A stretch of DNA of 39,239 nt from Planctomycetota bacterium (GTDB lineage: Bacteria > Planctomycetota > Phycisphaerae > Phycisphaerales > SM1A02). The notes under the pieces are model-generated. The model saw nothing but the letters and a program-made list of their open reading frames with translations, did not search any database and was not told the DNA's origin. The stretch spans positions 1-39,239 of the forward strand of contig JAPLMU010000038.1 of NCBI GenBank assembly GCA_026386795.1, given 5' to 3'. Shown piece by piece: positions 8,954 through 17,789 of the stretch. Each line of letters opens with the position of its first letter. Within the stretch, counting starts at the first letter, position 1. The translations under genes were made by a program, and so were the position numbers.

Positions 8954-8966
8954 GGCGACGGTCGCC
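8954..8966. terminator. Small hairpin between convergent STAS and trmB genes
   Basis: GGCGA-CGG-TCGCC forms a 5-bp stem in the 19-base gap between the two convergent stops. It has only a weak T-rich flank (TTCATC on +), so it may be a bidirectional terminator, but this is weak evidence. Confidence 0.3.
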
Positions 8967-8970
8967 TTCA

Positions 8971-9627
8971 TCAAACGCGACGCAGCGTCACCGCGTGAAA
9001 CGGACGACCTTCGCGCTGGTATTTACGCTCAAAATTCGTGCCAACGACCTCGCCATCCGCTGCACTCGCGGGGCGTTCGAAACTGACTGGCGTAAAGATG
9101 TGCCCGTTGCGGGCAATGTGCTCTTGGTACCACGTCCACAGCTCATCGTGGTCGGTGACTAATCGAAGCTCGCCGCCCGGACGGAGCACGCGGTGGAACT
9201 GCGCGAGCGTTGCATCTTGCACCACGCGCCGCTTGTGATGGCGCGTCTTGGGCCAGGGATCGCTGAAGTACAGGTGCACCACCGAGCAGCAACTGTCGGG
9301 CAGCCAGTGCGTCAGAAATTCGGTGGCGTCCGCGTAAAGCATGCGAACATTTGTCAGCTCCGCGCGACGGATGCGGTCCGCCGCGTAGCGATAGAACTCG
9401 CCCGCATATTCGATGCCCAAGAAGTTGACATCCGGGTGCGATGGCGCCTCCTGGAGGAGAAACGTCCCCTTCCCAGAACCGATTTCAAGCTCAAACGGCG
9501 CATCAGGACGGGCTGGAAAGAAGTAGGCAGGGCCAAGGCGCCCCGCTTCTGCAGGCGGCAATTCGCGCTGCGCGAGACCGATGCCAGTGACATCGAGCGT
9601 ACGACCATGACCGAGTCCAAATGACAT
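8971..9627 (-). CDS. trmB: tRNA (guanine-N7-)-methyltransferase
   Basis: 218 residues. The SAM-binding motif ELEIGSGKG (47-55), the acidic residue after it (GIEYAGEF, 71-78) and the family signature FSDPWPKTRHHKRR (121-134) identify TrmB, which makes m7G46 in tRNA. The C-terminal TNFERK segment matches the conserved T-x-(F/Y)-E block. Length is normal. The start lies 59 bases from the divergent haem-protein gene. Cytoplasmic, uses S-adenosylmethionine; probably monocistronic. Confidence 0.95.
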   Translation of the reverse strand: MSFGLGHGRTLDVTGIGLAQRELPPAEAGRLGPAYFFPARPDAPFELEIGSGKGTFLLQEAPSHPDVNFLGIEYAGEFYRYAADRIRRAELTNVRMLYADATEFLTHWLPDSCCSVVHLYFSDPWPKTRHHKRRVVQDATLAQFHRVLRPGGELRLVTDHDELWTWYQEHIARNGHIFTPVSFERPASAADGEVVGTNFERKYQREGRPFHAVTLRRV

Positions 9628-9686
9628 GGGGGGAAAGGATAGTGGAATGCGCAGCGGAGACCCCTCACGCCACTACAAGAGTGACC

Positions 9687-12600
9687 ATGATGATTGCCCC
9701 CGCTGCCGCGCTGCTCCTCTCCATGCTCGCCCCGATCCCGGCCGCCACCGCCGATGGCACCGTTCTTCGCCCATTCGACGGCAAGACGCTTGAGGGTTGG
9801 GATGGGGACCGGACGTTCTGGTCAGTCGAGGACGGCGTCATCGTCGGAAGGTCAACCGCAGAACATCCGCTACCGGCAAGCGGCTACCTCGTGTGGGGCG
9901 GCGACATGCCGCAAGACTTTGACCTGCGCTGCAAAGTGCTGATCACGGGAGGCAACAGCGGCATCCAATACCGCAGCCGTCGAGTTGCCGGACGCACGGA
10001 CATGGCTGGCTTCCAAGCCGACCTTGACGCCGCAAATTCGTACACTGGAATTTTGTACGAGGGGCTTGGTCGCGAAATCATGAGCGGGCGCGGCGAGCAA
10101 GTGGAGTGGGCTCCGTCAGGCAAGCGAGTGGTTGCAAACTTTGCACCCGATGCAGTCTTGAAAGGCGTGATGCGGCCCGGCGAGTGGAATGACTACCGAG
10201 TTGAAGCGCGCGGCACACGAGTGCGACACTGGATCAACGGCACTCTCATGACTGACGTCACCGACGGTGATGCAAGTCGATTCACGCGCGATGGCCAGAT
10301 CGGGTTTCAACTCCATCAAGGTGCGCCCATGGAAGTGCGTTGGAAGGATTTGGAAGTGCGCCCCATCACGGACGCGCCGTCAGCATCGGCACTCACGGTT
10401 CCGGATGGGTTCAGCGTTGCATTGGTTGCCAGTGCACAACCGGGTCAAGGAAGTTGGGTGTCTCTAGCGTTTGATTCGCAGGGGCGTGCAGTGGTCAGCC
10501 CGCAGTCCGGCAAGACGCTGCGCATCGAACTTCCCGGCGTCAGCACCGGCAGCAAGAGCCCCGATGTGCAAGTCACCGAACTCGTTGGAGTACCTGGAAA
10601 TGCGCAAGGTCTGTGCTTTGCAGGCAACGATTTCTGGGTCGATTCCTCGGCACCAGGACCACAGTCTGGGCTCTGGCGGCTCCGTGACATCAACGGCGAC
10701 GGAACATATGAAGAGCAGACGCAGGTGCTCCACTGGAAAGACGACGGCGGCGAACACGGGGCGCACGGTGTTGTACAAGGTCCAGACGGCGCGATCTATG
10801 TGGCTCTTGGAAATCACACCGCCGTTCCGGAAGGCGTCAAGAACGGTGCATGTCGCCCATGGGCAGAAGACCTTGTGGGCGAACGCATGTGGGATCCGCG
10901 TGGTCATGCGGTCGGAATTGTTGCACCTGGCGGCACGGTGTTGCGCGTTGACCCAGCAACCGGCGCAACGAGCGTCTTTGCCAGCGGCTTTCGCAATCAC
11001 TATGACTTGGCATTCAACACCGATGGCGAACTCTTCACCTACGACAGTGACATGGAGTGGGACATCGGCGCACCGTGGTACCGCGCTCCGCGCATTGTGC
11101 ATGTTGTGAATGGCGGCGAGTACGGATGGCGATCAGGCAGCGGATGCTTGCCGTCATGGATGCCAGACACACTTCCACCAGTATGCGAGACGGATTCATC
11201 ATCCCCTACCGGCCTGCTGCATGGCTCGGGCGGTGCGTTCCCCGCGCCGTGGCGGAATATGCTCTTTGCAGCGGACTGGACGTATGGTCGCATTCTGGCC
11301 GTATCACTCAACGCGAGCGGTTCAACCTATACCGGTATCTGGAAACCATTCATCACCGGTCGACCGATGCCCGTGACAGACATGGCATGGGGCCCCGATG
11401 GCGCTATGTACGTAGTCACCGGCGGACGCGGCACGCAGAGTGGTTTGTACCGAATTACAGCTAATAAACCTGCATCCATTACTGAGCGCGGCAATGCTCC
11501 AGACGCAACACATGCACAGGACCGCGCCGCACGCCGCGCGCTCGAGAATCTGAGCTCAACACCAGACGCAACGAAACTGCCCAGTGCTTACGCCGCACTC
11601 GCATCGGAAGATCGCTTCATCGCGACGGCTGCGCGCAACGCAATTGAAACGGCGGGCACCGATGCCGCAAAGCAATGCATCGACATGCCAGCGCCGCGCG
11701 TCCGTGCAGAAGCGATCTTGGCGCTCGCACGTATGCCGAATGCTGATTGGAATTCTGCAGTCCTTGCAGCCGCTGCGATCGGTGAACGAGCGGATGCCGA
11801 CACATGGACGCAACTGATTGCATTGCGTGCCGTTCAAGTGGCTTGGGCTCGACACAGCGCGGACTTCGCTGGCCCGAAAGGCGCAGCGACCACCGCCGCT
11901 GCAGCCCAGCTTGCTGAACGATTTTTCAATCATGCCGATCCACGCGTTGCCGAAGCAGCCCTCGGTCTCGCCTGCGAAATGGGACGACCAGAAGCGGTCG
12001 CTCCCGCCATGAAGCGGCTCGCTGCAGCGAGCGATCGTGCCGACGCGCTGCGTTGGGCAACAATGCTTCGCAACGTGGACGCCGGTTGGACTGACGACTT
12101 GCGCGCAGCCTATTGGCGCTGGATTGATTCAACGAATGACAGCTCCGGCGGCTTCAGTTTGCGGGGTTTCATCGATCACGTGAAGGGCGATGCAGAGAAG
12201 CATGTGCATCGACCGGATGGAGCCGTGGCTGCGAAAGCAGACGGAGCGAACACTGCACCTGTCGCCAATGCTCCTGCCGCACTGCCCGCGCCGGCACAAC
12301 GCACTACCGGCGCGCCCTCCCATACATGGACCGTTGCGGAGCTCTCCTCCAACGGTGCCGGCGACGCCGCCCCAGATCACGTGCGCGGCGCGCAACTCTT
12401 CCAAGAAGCCATGTGTATCCAATGCCACCGGATCAATGGCCAAGGTGGCGCGAATGGACCTGACCTCACTGGCGTCGGCAGTCGATTCGCGCGCATTGAT
12501 CTACTGCGTGCAATCCTTGAACCCAACGCCACCGTGAGCGATCAGTGGCGCGATACCGCCATCACACTCAAGGACGGAAGCATGGTGATCGGACGAGTGG

Positions 12601-12809
12601 TTGGAAGTGATGCAGAAGCCATGACCGTGTCCACGAACCCGCTCGGCCCTGATCGCGAACGCGTGCTGCGTGCTGACATTGCACAGAGTGAACAGATCAC
12701 TACATCAAGCATGCCACAGGGAATGCTGAATTCACACACACGTCAGGAGATCATTGATCTGCTTGGCTACTTAGAGACAGCTGGCTTGTCAGCCGGGCGC
12801 GGTGGCTGA
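9687..12809 (+). CDS. Secreted DUF1080 / dehydrogenase-like / CxxCH haem-binding protein (Planctomycetes type)
   Basis: About 1040 residues from the ATG at 9687; an upstream in-frame ATG at 9621 overlaps trmB and would bury the signal peptide. After the signal (1-20) comes a DUF1080 (3-keto-disaccharide hydrolase/LamG-like) domain at ~25-225 (FDGKTLEGWDG, GNSGIQYRS, GEWNDYRVEARG). Next is a sorbosone/glucose-dehydrogenase-like propeller (~235-600; EHGAHGVVQGPDGAIYV, GFRNHYDLAFN). A helical HEAT-like section (~620-820) precedes the cytochrome-like domain with C910-IQ-CH and GPDLTG. This layout is typical of Planctomycetota and Verrucomicrobia and is thought to serve sugar or polymer oxidation in the periplasm. 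The 3' end overlaps the convergent hydrolase gene by 43 bases. Confidence 0.88.
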   Translation: MMIAPAAALLLSMLAPIPAATADGTVLRPFDGKTLEGWDGDRTFWSVEDGVIVGRSTAEHPLPASGYLVWGGDMPQDFDLRCKVLITGGNSGIQYRSRRVAGRTDMAGFQADLDAANSYTGILYEGLGREIMSGRGEQVEWAPSGKRVVANFAPDAVLKGVMRPGEWNDYRVEARGTRVRHWINGTLMTDVTDGDASRFTRDGQIGFQLHQGAPMEVRWKDLEVRPITDAPSASALTVPDGFSVALVASAQPGQGSWVSLAFDSQGRAVVSPQSGKTLRIELPGVSTGSKSPDVQVTELVGVPGNAQGLCFAGNDFWVDSSAPGPQSGLWRLRDINGDGTYEEQTQVLHWKDDGGEHGAHGVVQGPDGAIYVALGNHTAVPEGVKNGACRPWAEDLVGERMWDPRGHAVGIVAPGGTVLRVDPATGATSVFASGFRNHYDLAFNTDGELFTYDSDMEWDIGAPWYRAPRIVHVVNGGEYGWRSGSGCLPSWMPDTLPPVCETDSSSPTGLLHGSGGAFPAPWRNMLFAADWTYGRILAVSLNASGSTYTGIWKPFITGRPMPVTDMAWGPDGAMYVVTGGRGTQSGLYRITANKPASITERGNAPDATHAQDRAARRALENLSSTPDATKLPSAYAALASEDRFIATAARNAIETAGTDAAKQCIDMPAPRVRAEAILALARMPNADWNSAVLAAAAIGERADADTWTQLIALRAVQVAWARHSADFAGPKGAATTAAAAQLAERFFNHADPRVAEAALGLACEMGRPEAVAPAMKRLAAASDRADALRWATMLRNVDAGWTDDLRAAYWRWIDSTNDSSGGFSLRGFIDHVKGDAEKHVHRPDGAVAAKADGANTAPVANAPAALPAPAQRTTGAPSHTWTVAELSSNGAGDAAPDHVRGAQLFQEAMCIQCHRINGQGGANGPDLTGVGSRFARIDLLRAILEPNATVSDQWRDTAITLKDGSMVIGRVVGSDAEAMTVSTNPLGPDRERVLRADIAQSEQITTSSMPQGMLNSHTRQEIIDLLGYLETAGLSAGRGG

Positions 12810-14653
12810 GCGAGTATCCACGAAGCGATTGTCTCGAGAACTTCAGGGTCGATCGTGATATCAATCTTTGCGTACTCATCAATGGCGCCAGTCTCTGCGT
12901 GCTGAAACAGGTGATTGAATCCAGGCATCACCTTGATAGTGGCTGGTGCTCCGCTCACTTTCAATGCAGCTTCAATCGGCGGAACATTCTGCGTGGCATC
13001 CACCTGCGTGTCGAGCGTTCCGTTCAGCACCAATACCGGGCACTTCACTTTGCGCAGTGCTACTGCGGGGTTAAGTACCAGGAATCGTTTCATCCATGGC
13101 GATCCGGCTTGCTTGAGCGCGGCATCCACTTGTGCATCAAGAGTTGCTGCGGGAATCGCTGCAGGGTCAGCGCCACTCAGTGCTAACTGCGCCAGCACCA
13201 ATTCGCGGGCCCGTGCGCGCAAGACGGCGGTGTCGGCGCCCGTCTTTACTGCATCAAGGAATGCGGCGTGAGTTGCAACGGCTGGCGCGATCTGCGCTTC
13301 AGTGAGGCCGGCAGCGAGAAAGATCCGCTTGTTCTGCTCGCGCAGGATGGCGTCGCCGTCAACGCCCGGCCCGGCCATCATCACAATGAATGCTGGAGCG
13401 GCGGCGCGAACTGCTGCGCTCGCTGAACGATCGTCCATGTTGACCACGGCCATGGGCGCAACCAGTCCGCCCTCGCTGTGACCAATGATTCCCATGCGCG
13501 CTGTATCGATGCCGTCAATAGCGGAAAGCGTGCCGAACTCCACCACCGCGTCGCTCATGAAGTCCTCTGTGACTGCTGACGCAAACGAGCCCGTCGATGC
13601 GCCAACGCCACGGTCATCGCAACGCAAGACGGCAATTCCACGTCGCGCGAGCGCATCGGCGAGTACCAAGAACGGACGGTGCCCCATCAGCGCCTCGTCA
13701 CGATCCTGCGGTCCGCTTCCAGTGACGAGCAACACCGCTGGCACTGGGTGTTCCTTCGATGCTCCATCGGGAAGGAATAGGGTGCCGTCAAGAAAGTGTC
13801 CGAGCGGATGCTTCACGCGCTGCGAGAGCACGGTGTACGGAAACGGCGGCTTCGGATCCTGCGAACGCGCTCGCGAGCCGGGCGCAGGAAGCGGCGCACC
13901 TGCAGGATGTGGCACGAACACGATCGGACCCTTGAATGTCGCCTGGCTGAATTCACCGCGAAGATCTGTACCCTCTTCATGAAGTGCGATGGTGGCGTTT
14001 CCAGGAACTGGCAGACGAATGGAGTAGACCCCATCCGCGCCGCGCTTCACGAAGAGCGGAAGGCCCTTGATGTGCTGCGCGGGAATTTCAATCGCGCCGG
14101 CCCATCGATCTGCTCCATTGGGCGCGATGCTCAGTCCCATCACGAGCGATTGTCCGCCCGCCTCAAGCTGCCCGGCCCACGTGCGAGCGTCCTTCGCGAC
14201 GCGCGCGTCAACAGTGCGCTCCAGATGGAGTGGCATTTCAATGACGTTTGTAGTGCCGGGTGCAGTCGCTAACAGCACGCCGTCGAGCGCGTCACCCACG
14301 CGCGTCACATCAAATTTCACACTGCCAACCATTGCACTGAATCCCCCAGTGAGATGGCCGTCCTTCTCAGCGAGACCATTGATGGCATCACCAAGCGATC
14401 CAAACGCGGGCAGCGCGCCCTGCGCAGTCAACTGACCATTCTTCGTTTCGACGCCCAAGATCACATCTACTGGGCGCGCGCCTGTCGTAGTGCCGAGCCA
14501 CAAGCCGTCGAATACCAACGGCGTGGGCGACGAGGACGGCGCGACCGGTGCAGTTTGCGCCGCTGCATGCACTGTCTGAGCAAGAGCTCCAACAGCAAAG
14601 CACACCGCGGCGATGCACGCCGAAGTGACGGGAAGGGTCACACGATTTTTCAT
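12767..14653 (-). CDS. Secreted alpha/beta hydrolase (serine peptidase/esterase type)
   Basis: 628 residues. A signal peptide (1-31, ending VHAAAQ) precedes an N-terminal half (~45-250) with two beta-rich repeats of the type seen before such hydrolases (LWLGTTT..LTAQGALPAFG). The hydrolase domain (~275-620) shows the oxyanion motif VTGSGPQDRDE (~310-320), RCDDRGVGAS (344-353) and the nucleophile elbow GHSEGG with Ser393. A late Asp (NGTLDTQVDA) and His (PGFNHLFQ) complete the triad. It probably cleaves ester or peptide bonds in the periplasm; substrate unknown. The C-terminus overlaps the haem gene on the other strand. It lies 49 bases after rsfS on the same strand. Confidence 0.88.
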   Translation of the reverse strand: MKNRVTLPVTSACIAAVCFAVGALAQTVHAAAQTAPVAPSSSPTPLVFDGLWLGTTTGARPVDVILGVETKNGQLTAQGALPAFGSLGDAINGLAEKDGHLTGGFSAMVGSVKFDVTRVGDALDGVLLATAPGTTNVIEMPLHLERTVDARVAKDARTWAGQLEAGGQSLVMGLSIAPNGADRWAGAIEIPAQHIKGLPLFVKRGADGVYSIRLPVPGNATIALHEEGTDLRGEFSQATFKGPIVFVPHPAGAPLPAPGSRARSQDPKPPFPYTVLSQRVKHPLGHFLDGTLFLPDGASKEHPVPAVLLVTGSGPQDRDEALMGHRPFLVLADALARRGIAVLRCDDRGVGASTGSFASAVTEDFMSDAVVEFGTLSAIDGIDTARMGIIGHSEGGLVAPMAVVNMDDRSASAAVRAAAPAFIVMMAGPGVDGDAILREQNKRIFLAAGLTEAQIAPAVATHAAFLDAVKTGADTAVLRARARELVLAQLALSGADPAAIPAATLDAQVDAALKQAGSPWMKRFLVLNPAVALRKVKCPVLVLNGTLDTQVDATQNVPPIEAALKVSGAPATIKVMPGFNHLFQHAETGAIDEYAKIDITIDPEVLETIASWILAQPPRPADKPAVSK

Positions 14654-14702
14654 ACATCTGTCCTCAGCGATGGTGCGCCGCGGACCTTGGCATTACTGGC
14701 GA

Positions 14703-15089
14703 TTACGCACGCACTGGCGCAGGAACATCCACCGCAATTCCATCGGCCCACAGCGATTCAAGGTCGTAGTACGCACGTTGGTCGGGTTCAAAGAGGTGAA
14801 CAACCACATCCACGAAATCAACAACGATCCAAGTAGTTCCAGTATCGCGATCCGAACGGAACGGCGGCTGACCAGTCTTCTTGCCGTGGTCTTCAAGCGC
14901 CTGTGCCACGCTCTTCATCTGCCGATCGGATGTACCGCTGGCGATGATGATGTAGTCACATACCTGGCTAATACCACGCAGGTCTGAGACCGTGACGTTG
15001 GTGCACTTATCCAGTATGCACGCTTGCGCGAGTTCCACGGCGAATGCACGAACGGCGGCCGGGTCACCCTTTGATCGGGTTCTAATCAT
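14703..15089 (-). CDS. rsfS: Ribosomal silencing factor RsfS
   Basis: 128 residues from the ATG at 15089; the frame runs further upstream through Ala-rich sequence that is an artefact of the rpsU tail region. The protein carries the RsfS/Iojap signature: DYIIIASGTSDRQMKSVA (45-62), WIVVDFVDVVVHLF (87-100) and RAYYDLESLWAD (105-116). RsfS binds uL14 on the 50S subunit and blocks subunit joining in slow growth. It follows the bS21 gene by 37 bases, so both are probably transcribed together. In many bacteria it neighbours nadD, which is not seen here. Confidence 0.93.
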   Translation of the reverse strand: MIRTRSKGDPAAVRAFAVELAQACILDKCTNVTVSDLRGISQVCDYIIIASGTSDRQMKSVAQALEDHGKKTGQPPFRSDRDTGTTWIVVDFVDVVVHLFEPDQRAYYDLESLWADGIAVDVPAPVRA

Positions 15090-15126
15090 GATGAATGCTC
15101 GCCAAAGTGCTCGCGAACGGTGATGG

Positions 15127-15453
15127 TCACGCGCCGCGACCGCCGCTGCGACCACCGCCGCCGCTGCCGCCTTCACGGCTGCCACCGGAACGTGAGCCGG
15201 CACCTGAACGGCCACCGGTCGTGCGCGCAGCTGGTGCGGCAGAAGGCGAACCTGGACGTGAGCCGGGACGACCGAGCAATGGACGCGGACCAGCGCGACG
15301 AATCGCTGCGCGACGCTTGATCTCGGAAGGCTTCTCGTAATACTGGCGGCGCTTCACTTCTTTCGTCAGCCCGTCTTTTTCACAGAGCTTCTTGAAGCGG
15401 CGGACCATCTGCTCGACGGTTTCGCCTCCACGCGCCTTGACCTTAATTGCCAT
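15127..15453 (-). CDS. rpsU: Ribosomal protein bS21 with Gly/Arg/Ser-rich C-terminal tail
   Basis: 108 residues from the ATG at 15453. Residues 1-54 are a complete bS21 (MAIKVKARGGETVEQMV, LTKEVKRRQYYEKPSEIKRR). Residues 55-108 are a tail rich in Gly, Arg, Ser and Pro, with no homologue known to me; typical bS21 is 60-75 residues. The longer frame (to 15651) is rejected because it reads through the promoter region. bS21 sits near the 16S 3' end and takes part in initiation. A candidate sigma-70 promoter lies at 15523-15551. The tail could be an RNA-binding addition. Confidence 0.92.
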   Translation of the reverse strand: MAIKVKARGGETVEQMVRRFKKLCEKDGLTKEVKRRQYYEKPSEIKRRAAIRRAGPRPLLGRPGSRPGSPSAAPAARTTGGRSGAGSRSGGSREGGSGGGGRSGGRGA

Positions 15454-15522
15454 ATCGAGAAAACCTTTCGTTCTGTTCGTACCCCGCGCGTCGGACATCG
15501 CGTCCGCACTGGGGAACGAGGC

Positions 15523-15551
15523 ATTAGACCCGTTTTCGGTAAGAAACACAA
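15523..15551 (-). promoter_or_regulatory. Candidate sigma-70 promoter for rpsU-rsfS
   Basis: On the minus strand TTGTGT (15546-15551) is followed, after exactly 17 bases, by TCTAAT (15523-15528), matching -35 and -10 consensus at 4/6 and 5/6 positions. It would start transcription near 15516, about 60 bases before the rpsU start. Confidence 0.45.
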
Positions 15552-15618
15552 TCCCCCCTTTCATCGGGGCATAAGATGTCCGATAAGGGGCACACTTCAC
15601 CACCGCCCCGCTGCGCAG

Positions 15619-16101
15619 ATGCTCATCGTCGATGCCTACAACGTCCTGCATGTCACCGGCATTTTGCCGCCGGAATTGGCTGGTTTGGATGCGCCTGACC
15701 TTGCCGACTTAGTGGCGGCCAGCCGCTGGGGGCGCCATCAGGCCGTCATTGTGTGCGACGGAACGCGCCCGAAGGAGATGCGCGCCGTGGAGCGGGGGCT
15801 CGTTCGCGTCACCTACGCAGGAGGCGGTCGAAGCGCGGACGCGGCGATTGAAGCGATGGTGAACGAGAGTTCCCACCCGCGCCGCATCACCGTGGTCTCC
15901 AACGACCGCGCCGTGCAACGCTCCGGCAAGCGGCGCGGAGCCAAGATCTTGGGCGCTGATGAATTCCTGCGACAATTAGCCACCGACGCCGCTCGCGCCC
16001 CGCGCAGCAAACGCAGCCTTGCCAAGCGCGAGCATGGGCCTTTGACTGACAAACAAGTCGACGCGTGGTTGCGCTACTTTGGAATCGATCCAACGGAGTA
16101 A
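15619..16101 (+). CDS. YacP-like NYN-domain endoribonuclease
   Basis: 160 residues. The N-terminal MLIVDAYNVLH (Asp5 as metal ligand), then VIVCDGTRPKE, TYAGGGRSADAAIEAMV (Asp as second ligand) and ITVVSNDRAVQ are the four acidic motifs of the NYN/PIN-like fold of the YacP (Rae1) family. Rae1 in Bacillus cleaves mRNA at the ribosome. The C-terminus (PLTDKQVDAWLRYFGI) is the usual short helix. All metal-binding residues look present. It lies divergent from rpsU, whose start is 165 bases away, and six bases before pdxH. Confidence 0.85.
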   Translation: MLIVDAYNVLHVTGILPPELAGLDAPDLADLVAASRWGRHQAVIVCDGTRPKEMRAVERGLVRVTYAGGGRSADAAIEAMVNESSHPRRITVVSNDRAVQRSGKRRGAKILGADEFLRQLATDAARAPRSKRSLAKREHGPLTDKQVDAWLRYFGIDPTE

Positions 16102-16107
16102 TGAGTC

Positions 16108-16746
16108 ATGATGAAACATCCACCGATTGAACATCCTGCTAGCGCACTCAACTTTGACCACCCGCCACAAGCGCCGATGGACGCGTTCACACGCTGGTAC
16201 GAAGCAGCGCACGAGGCGACCACCGTTCCCAATCCAAACGCGATGAGTCTGGCAACCATCGACCCCGATGGCAAGCCGAGCGTTCGCGTGGTGTTGTGCC
16301 GCGGATTCGACACACGCGGCGTCGTCTTCTATACCAACCGCGATAGCCGCAAAGGTGAGGCGTTGCGCGCACACCCGCGCGCGTGCGTGAACTTTCATTG
16401 GGATCAACTTGATCGGCAAATACGCATTGAAGGATCGGTAGCACACACCACCGAAGCCGAAAGCGACGCGTATTGGAACAGTCGTCCGCGCGAGAACCGC
16501 GTCAATGCGTGTGCAAGTCAACAAAGTCGCCCGATCGGAACGCGCGCCGCGCTTGAAGCAGCGGTGCAGGAATTCGAAACGCGCTTCGCTGGTCAAGATA
16601 TTCCGCGGCCATCACATTGGGGCGGCTTCCGAATTGCGCCGGAACGCATCGAATTCTGGCAAGGTCACAAACATCGGCTGCATGACCGGATGATCTACCT
16701 CCGGCAAGACGACGGTTCGTACGTGACCACGCGACTTTGCCCATGA
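16108..16746 (+). CDS. pdxH: Pyridoxine/pyridoxamine 5'-phosphate oxidase
   Basis: 212 residues, normal length. Motifs that identify the FMN enzyme are MSLATIDPDGKPSVRVV (~46-62), VVFYTNRDSRKGEAL (~72-86), FHWDQLDRQIRIEG (~97-110), YWNSRPRENR, and the C-terminal EFWQGHKHRLHDR..RLCP. The enzyme converts pyridoxamine- or pyridoxine-phosphate to pyridoxal-phosphate with oxygen. The start is the first of two ATG codons (16108 or 16111), with GGAG upstream. Its stop overlaps the next start at ATGA, implying coupled translation. Confidence 0.95.
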   Translation: MMKHPPIEHPASALNFDHPPQAPMDAFTRWYEAAHEATTVPNPNAMSLATIDPDGKPSVRVVLCRGFDTRGVVFYTNRDSRKGEALRAHPRACVNFHWDQLDRQIRIEGSVAHTTEAESDAYWNSRPRENRVNACASQQSRPIGTRAALEAAVQEFETRFAGQDIPRPSHWGGFRIAPERIEFWQGHKHRLHDRMIYLRQDDGSYVTTRLCP

Positions 16747-17726
16747 ATCCACTGCACACTGATGATGCGGGGGCCAGTGATGCGCACGCAAGTGCTGCCG
16801 GACAGACGCCGCACTCCACCGAGGCAGTGATGCCCGCATGCGTGACAGTGCGGCGCTGGAGATGGCGCGTCTACGTGCATCCGGCGTCATGGATGCTGGG
16901 CGTCTTCACCGTAGTTGTTGCAGGCCTGATGGTTGCGGCAATGATTGCTGCGTGCTTCGCGGTCAGTTTCGTCTTGGGACCAAACACTCCATTTTCACAG
17001 TGGAGCACGATGCAGCAAGTGATCGTCATCGTCACCGATCTGGTCATTGTCGCTAGCGGCATCGGTCTCGCGGCGCTCTTCATTCGCAGGGCTGCCGGCA
17101 TGGCTGCGCGCACCTTTGAGGCAACTATTCCAGCTTCAGAACCTGCACGGGGATTCATGGTCGCGGAACTACAGGAATCAGGTCCACCCCGCGATAACTG
17201 GACGAAACGAAAGACCCAACGATGGATCAGGAAAGTGCGCAGTGCAAGTGATACACGTGCCTATCTATCACCACGGATTGCAGATCGCGCGGCGAAGTTC
17301 GAGCGCACCGATCGACCGCTTGAACCCGAACAGATCGACAGCGGTATGGCAAGTGGCGGCAGCAAGCTAGTCTTCTACGCCATGATTTGTGGGTTTGCCG
17401 TGTGGCGCTTCGGAGCTTTCAGCCCGATCCTGTTCGGCTTCGGCATTGGCGCCATATTGCTCTTGATCCGCCTGATCCAAAGGCGCGCGCTATTTACACC
17501 AGTGATGGTTGGGCAAGGATGGATCCAGCATGGTGTGGTGCGCTGGACAGTTGAGGATTCTGTCCTCTTCGCCGACGGTTGGCTAAACTCGCGCGTGCGC
17601 GTCATTGGGCCGCAGGGAGTGCTCACCATGAACGTGAGTACCAAGCGAGGCCAGAACTTTGAATGCCTATGGATGCGATGGATGCATCCGCACCCAAATC
17701 TCACGCAGCAGGCGTTCGACGCATAA
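16743..17726 (+). CDS. Integral membrane protein, function unknown
   Basis: 327 residues from the ATG at 16743, which overlaps the pdxH stop (ATGA). Four probable membrane helices: ~48-74, ~88-110, ~207-222 and ~225-243. Between the two pairs lies a hydrophilic segment with many Arg/Lys (WTKRKTQRWIRKVRS). The last ~80 residues form a soluble, beta-rich region (GWIQHGVVRWTVEDSVLFADGWLNS, RVRVIGPQGVLTM). No known family is recognised. The close coupling to pdxH may reflect compact gene packing and not shared function. Confidence 0.75.
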   Translation: MNPLHTDDAGASDAHASAAGQTPHSTEAVMPACVTVRRWRWRVYVHPASWMLGVFTVVVAGLMVAAMIAACFAVSFVLGPNTPFSQWSTMQQVIVIVTDLVIVASGIGLAALFIRRAAGMAARTFEATIPASEPARGFMVAELQESGPPRDNWTKRKTQRWIRKVRSASDTRAYLSPRIADRAAKFERTDRPLEPEQIDSGMASGGSKLVFYAMICGFAVWRFGAFSPILFGFGIGAILLLIRLIQRRALFTPVMVGQGWIQHGVVRWTVEDSVLFADGWLNSRVRVIGPQGVLTMNVSTKRGQNFECLWMRWMHPHPNLTQQAFDA

Positions 17727-17789
17727 ATCGAGCGGCATCGTTCCACTGTTTGGAATACCAATTCAATTTCCCCGCCTACCATCCCAACC

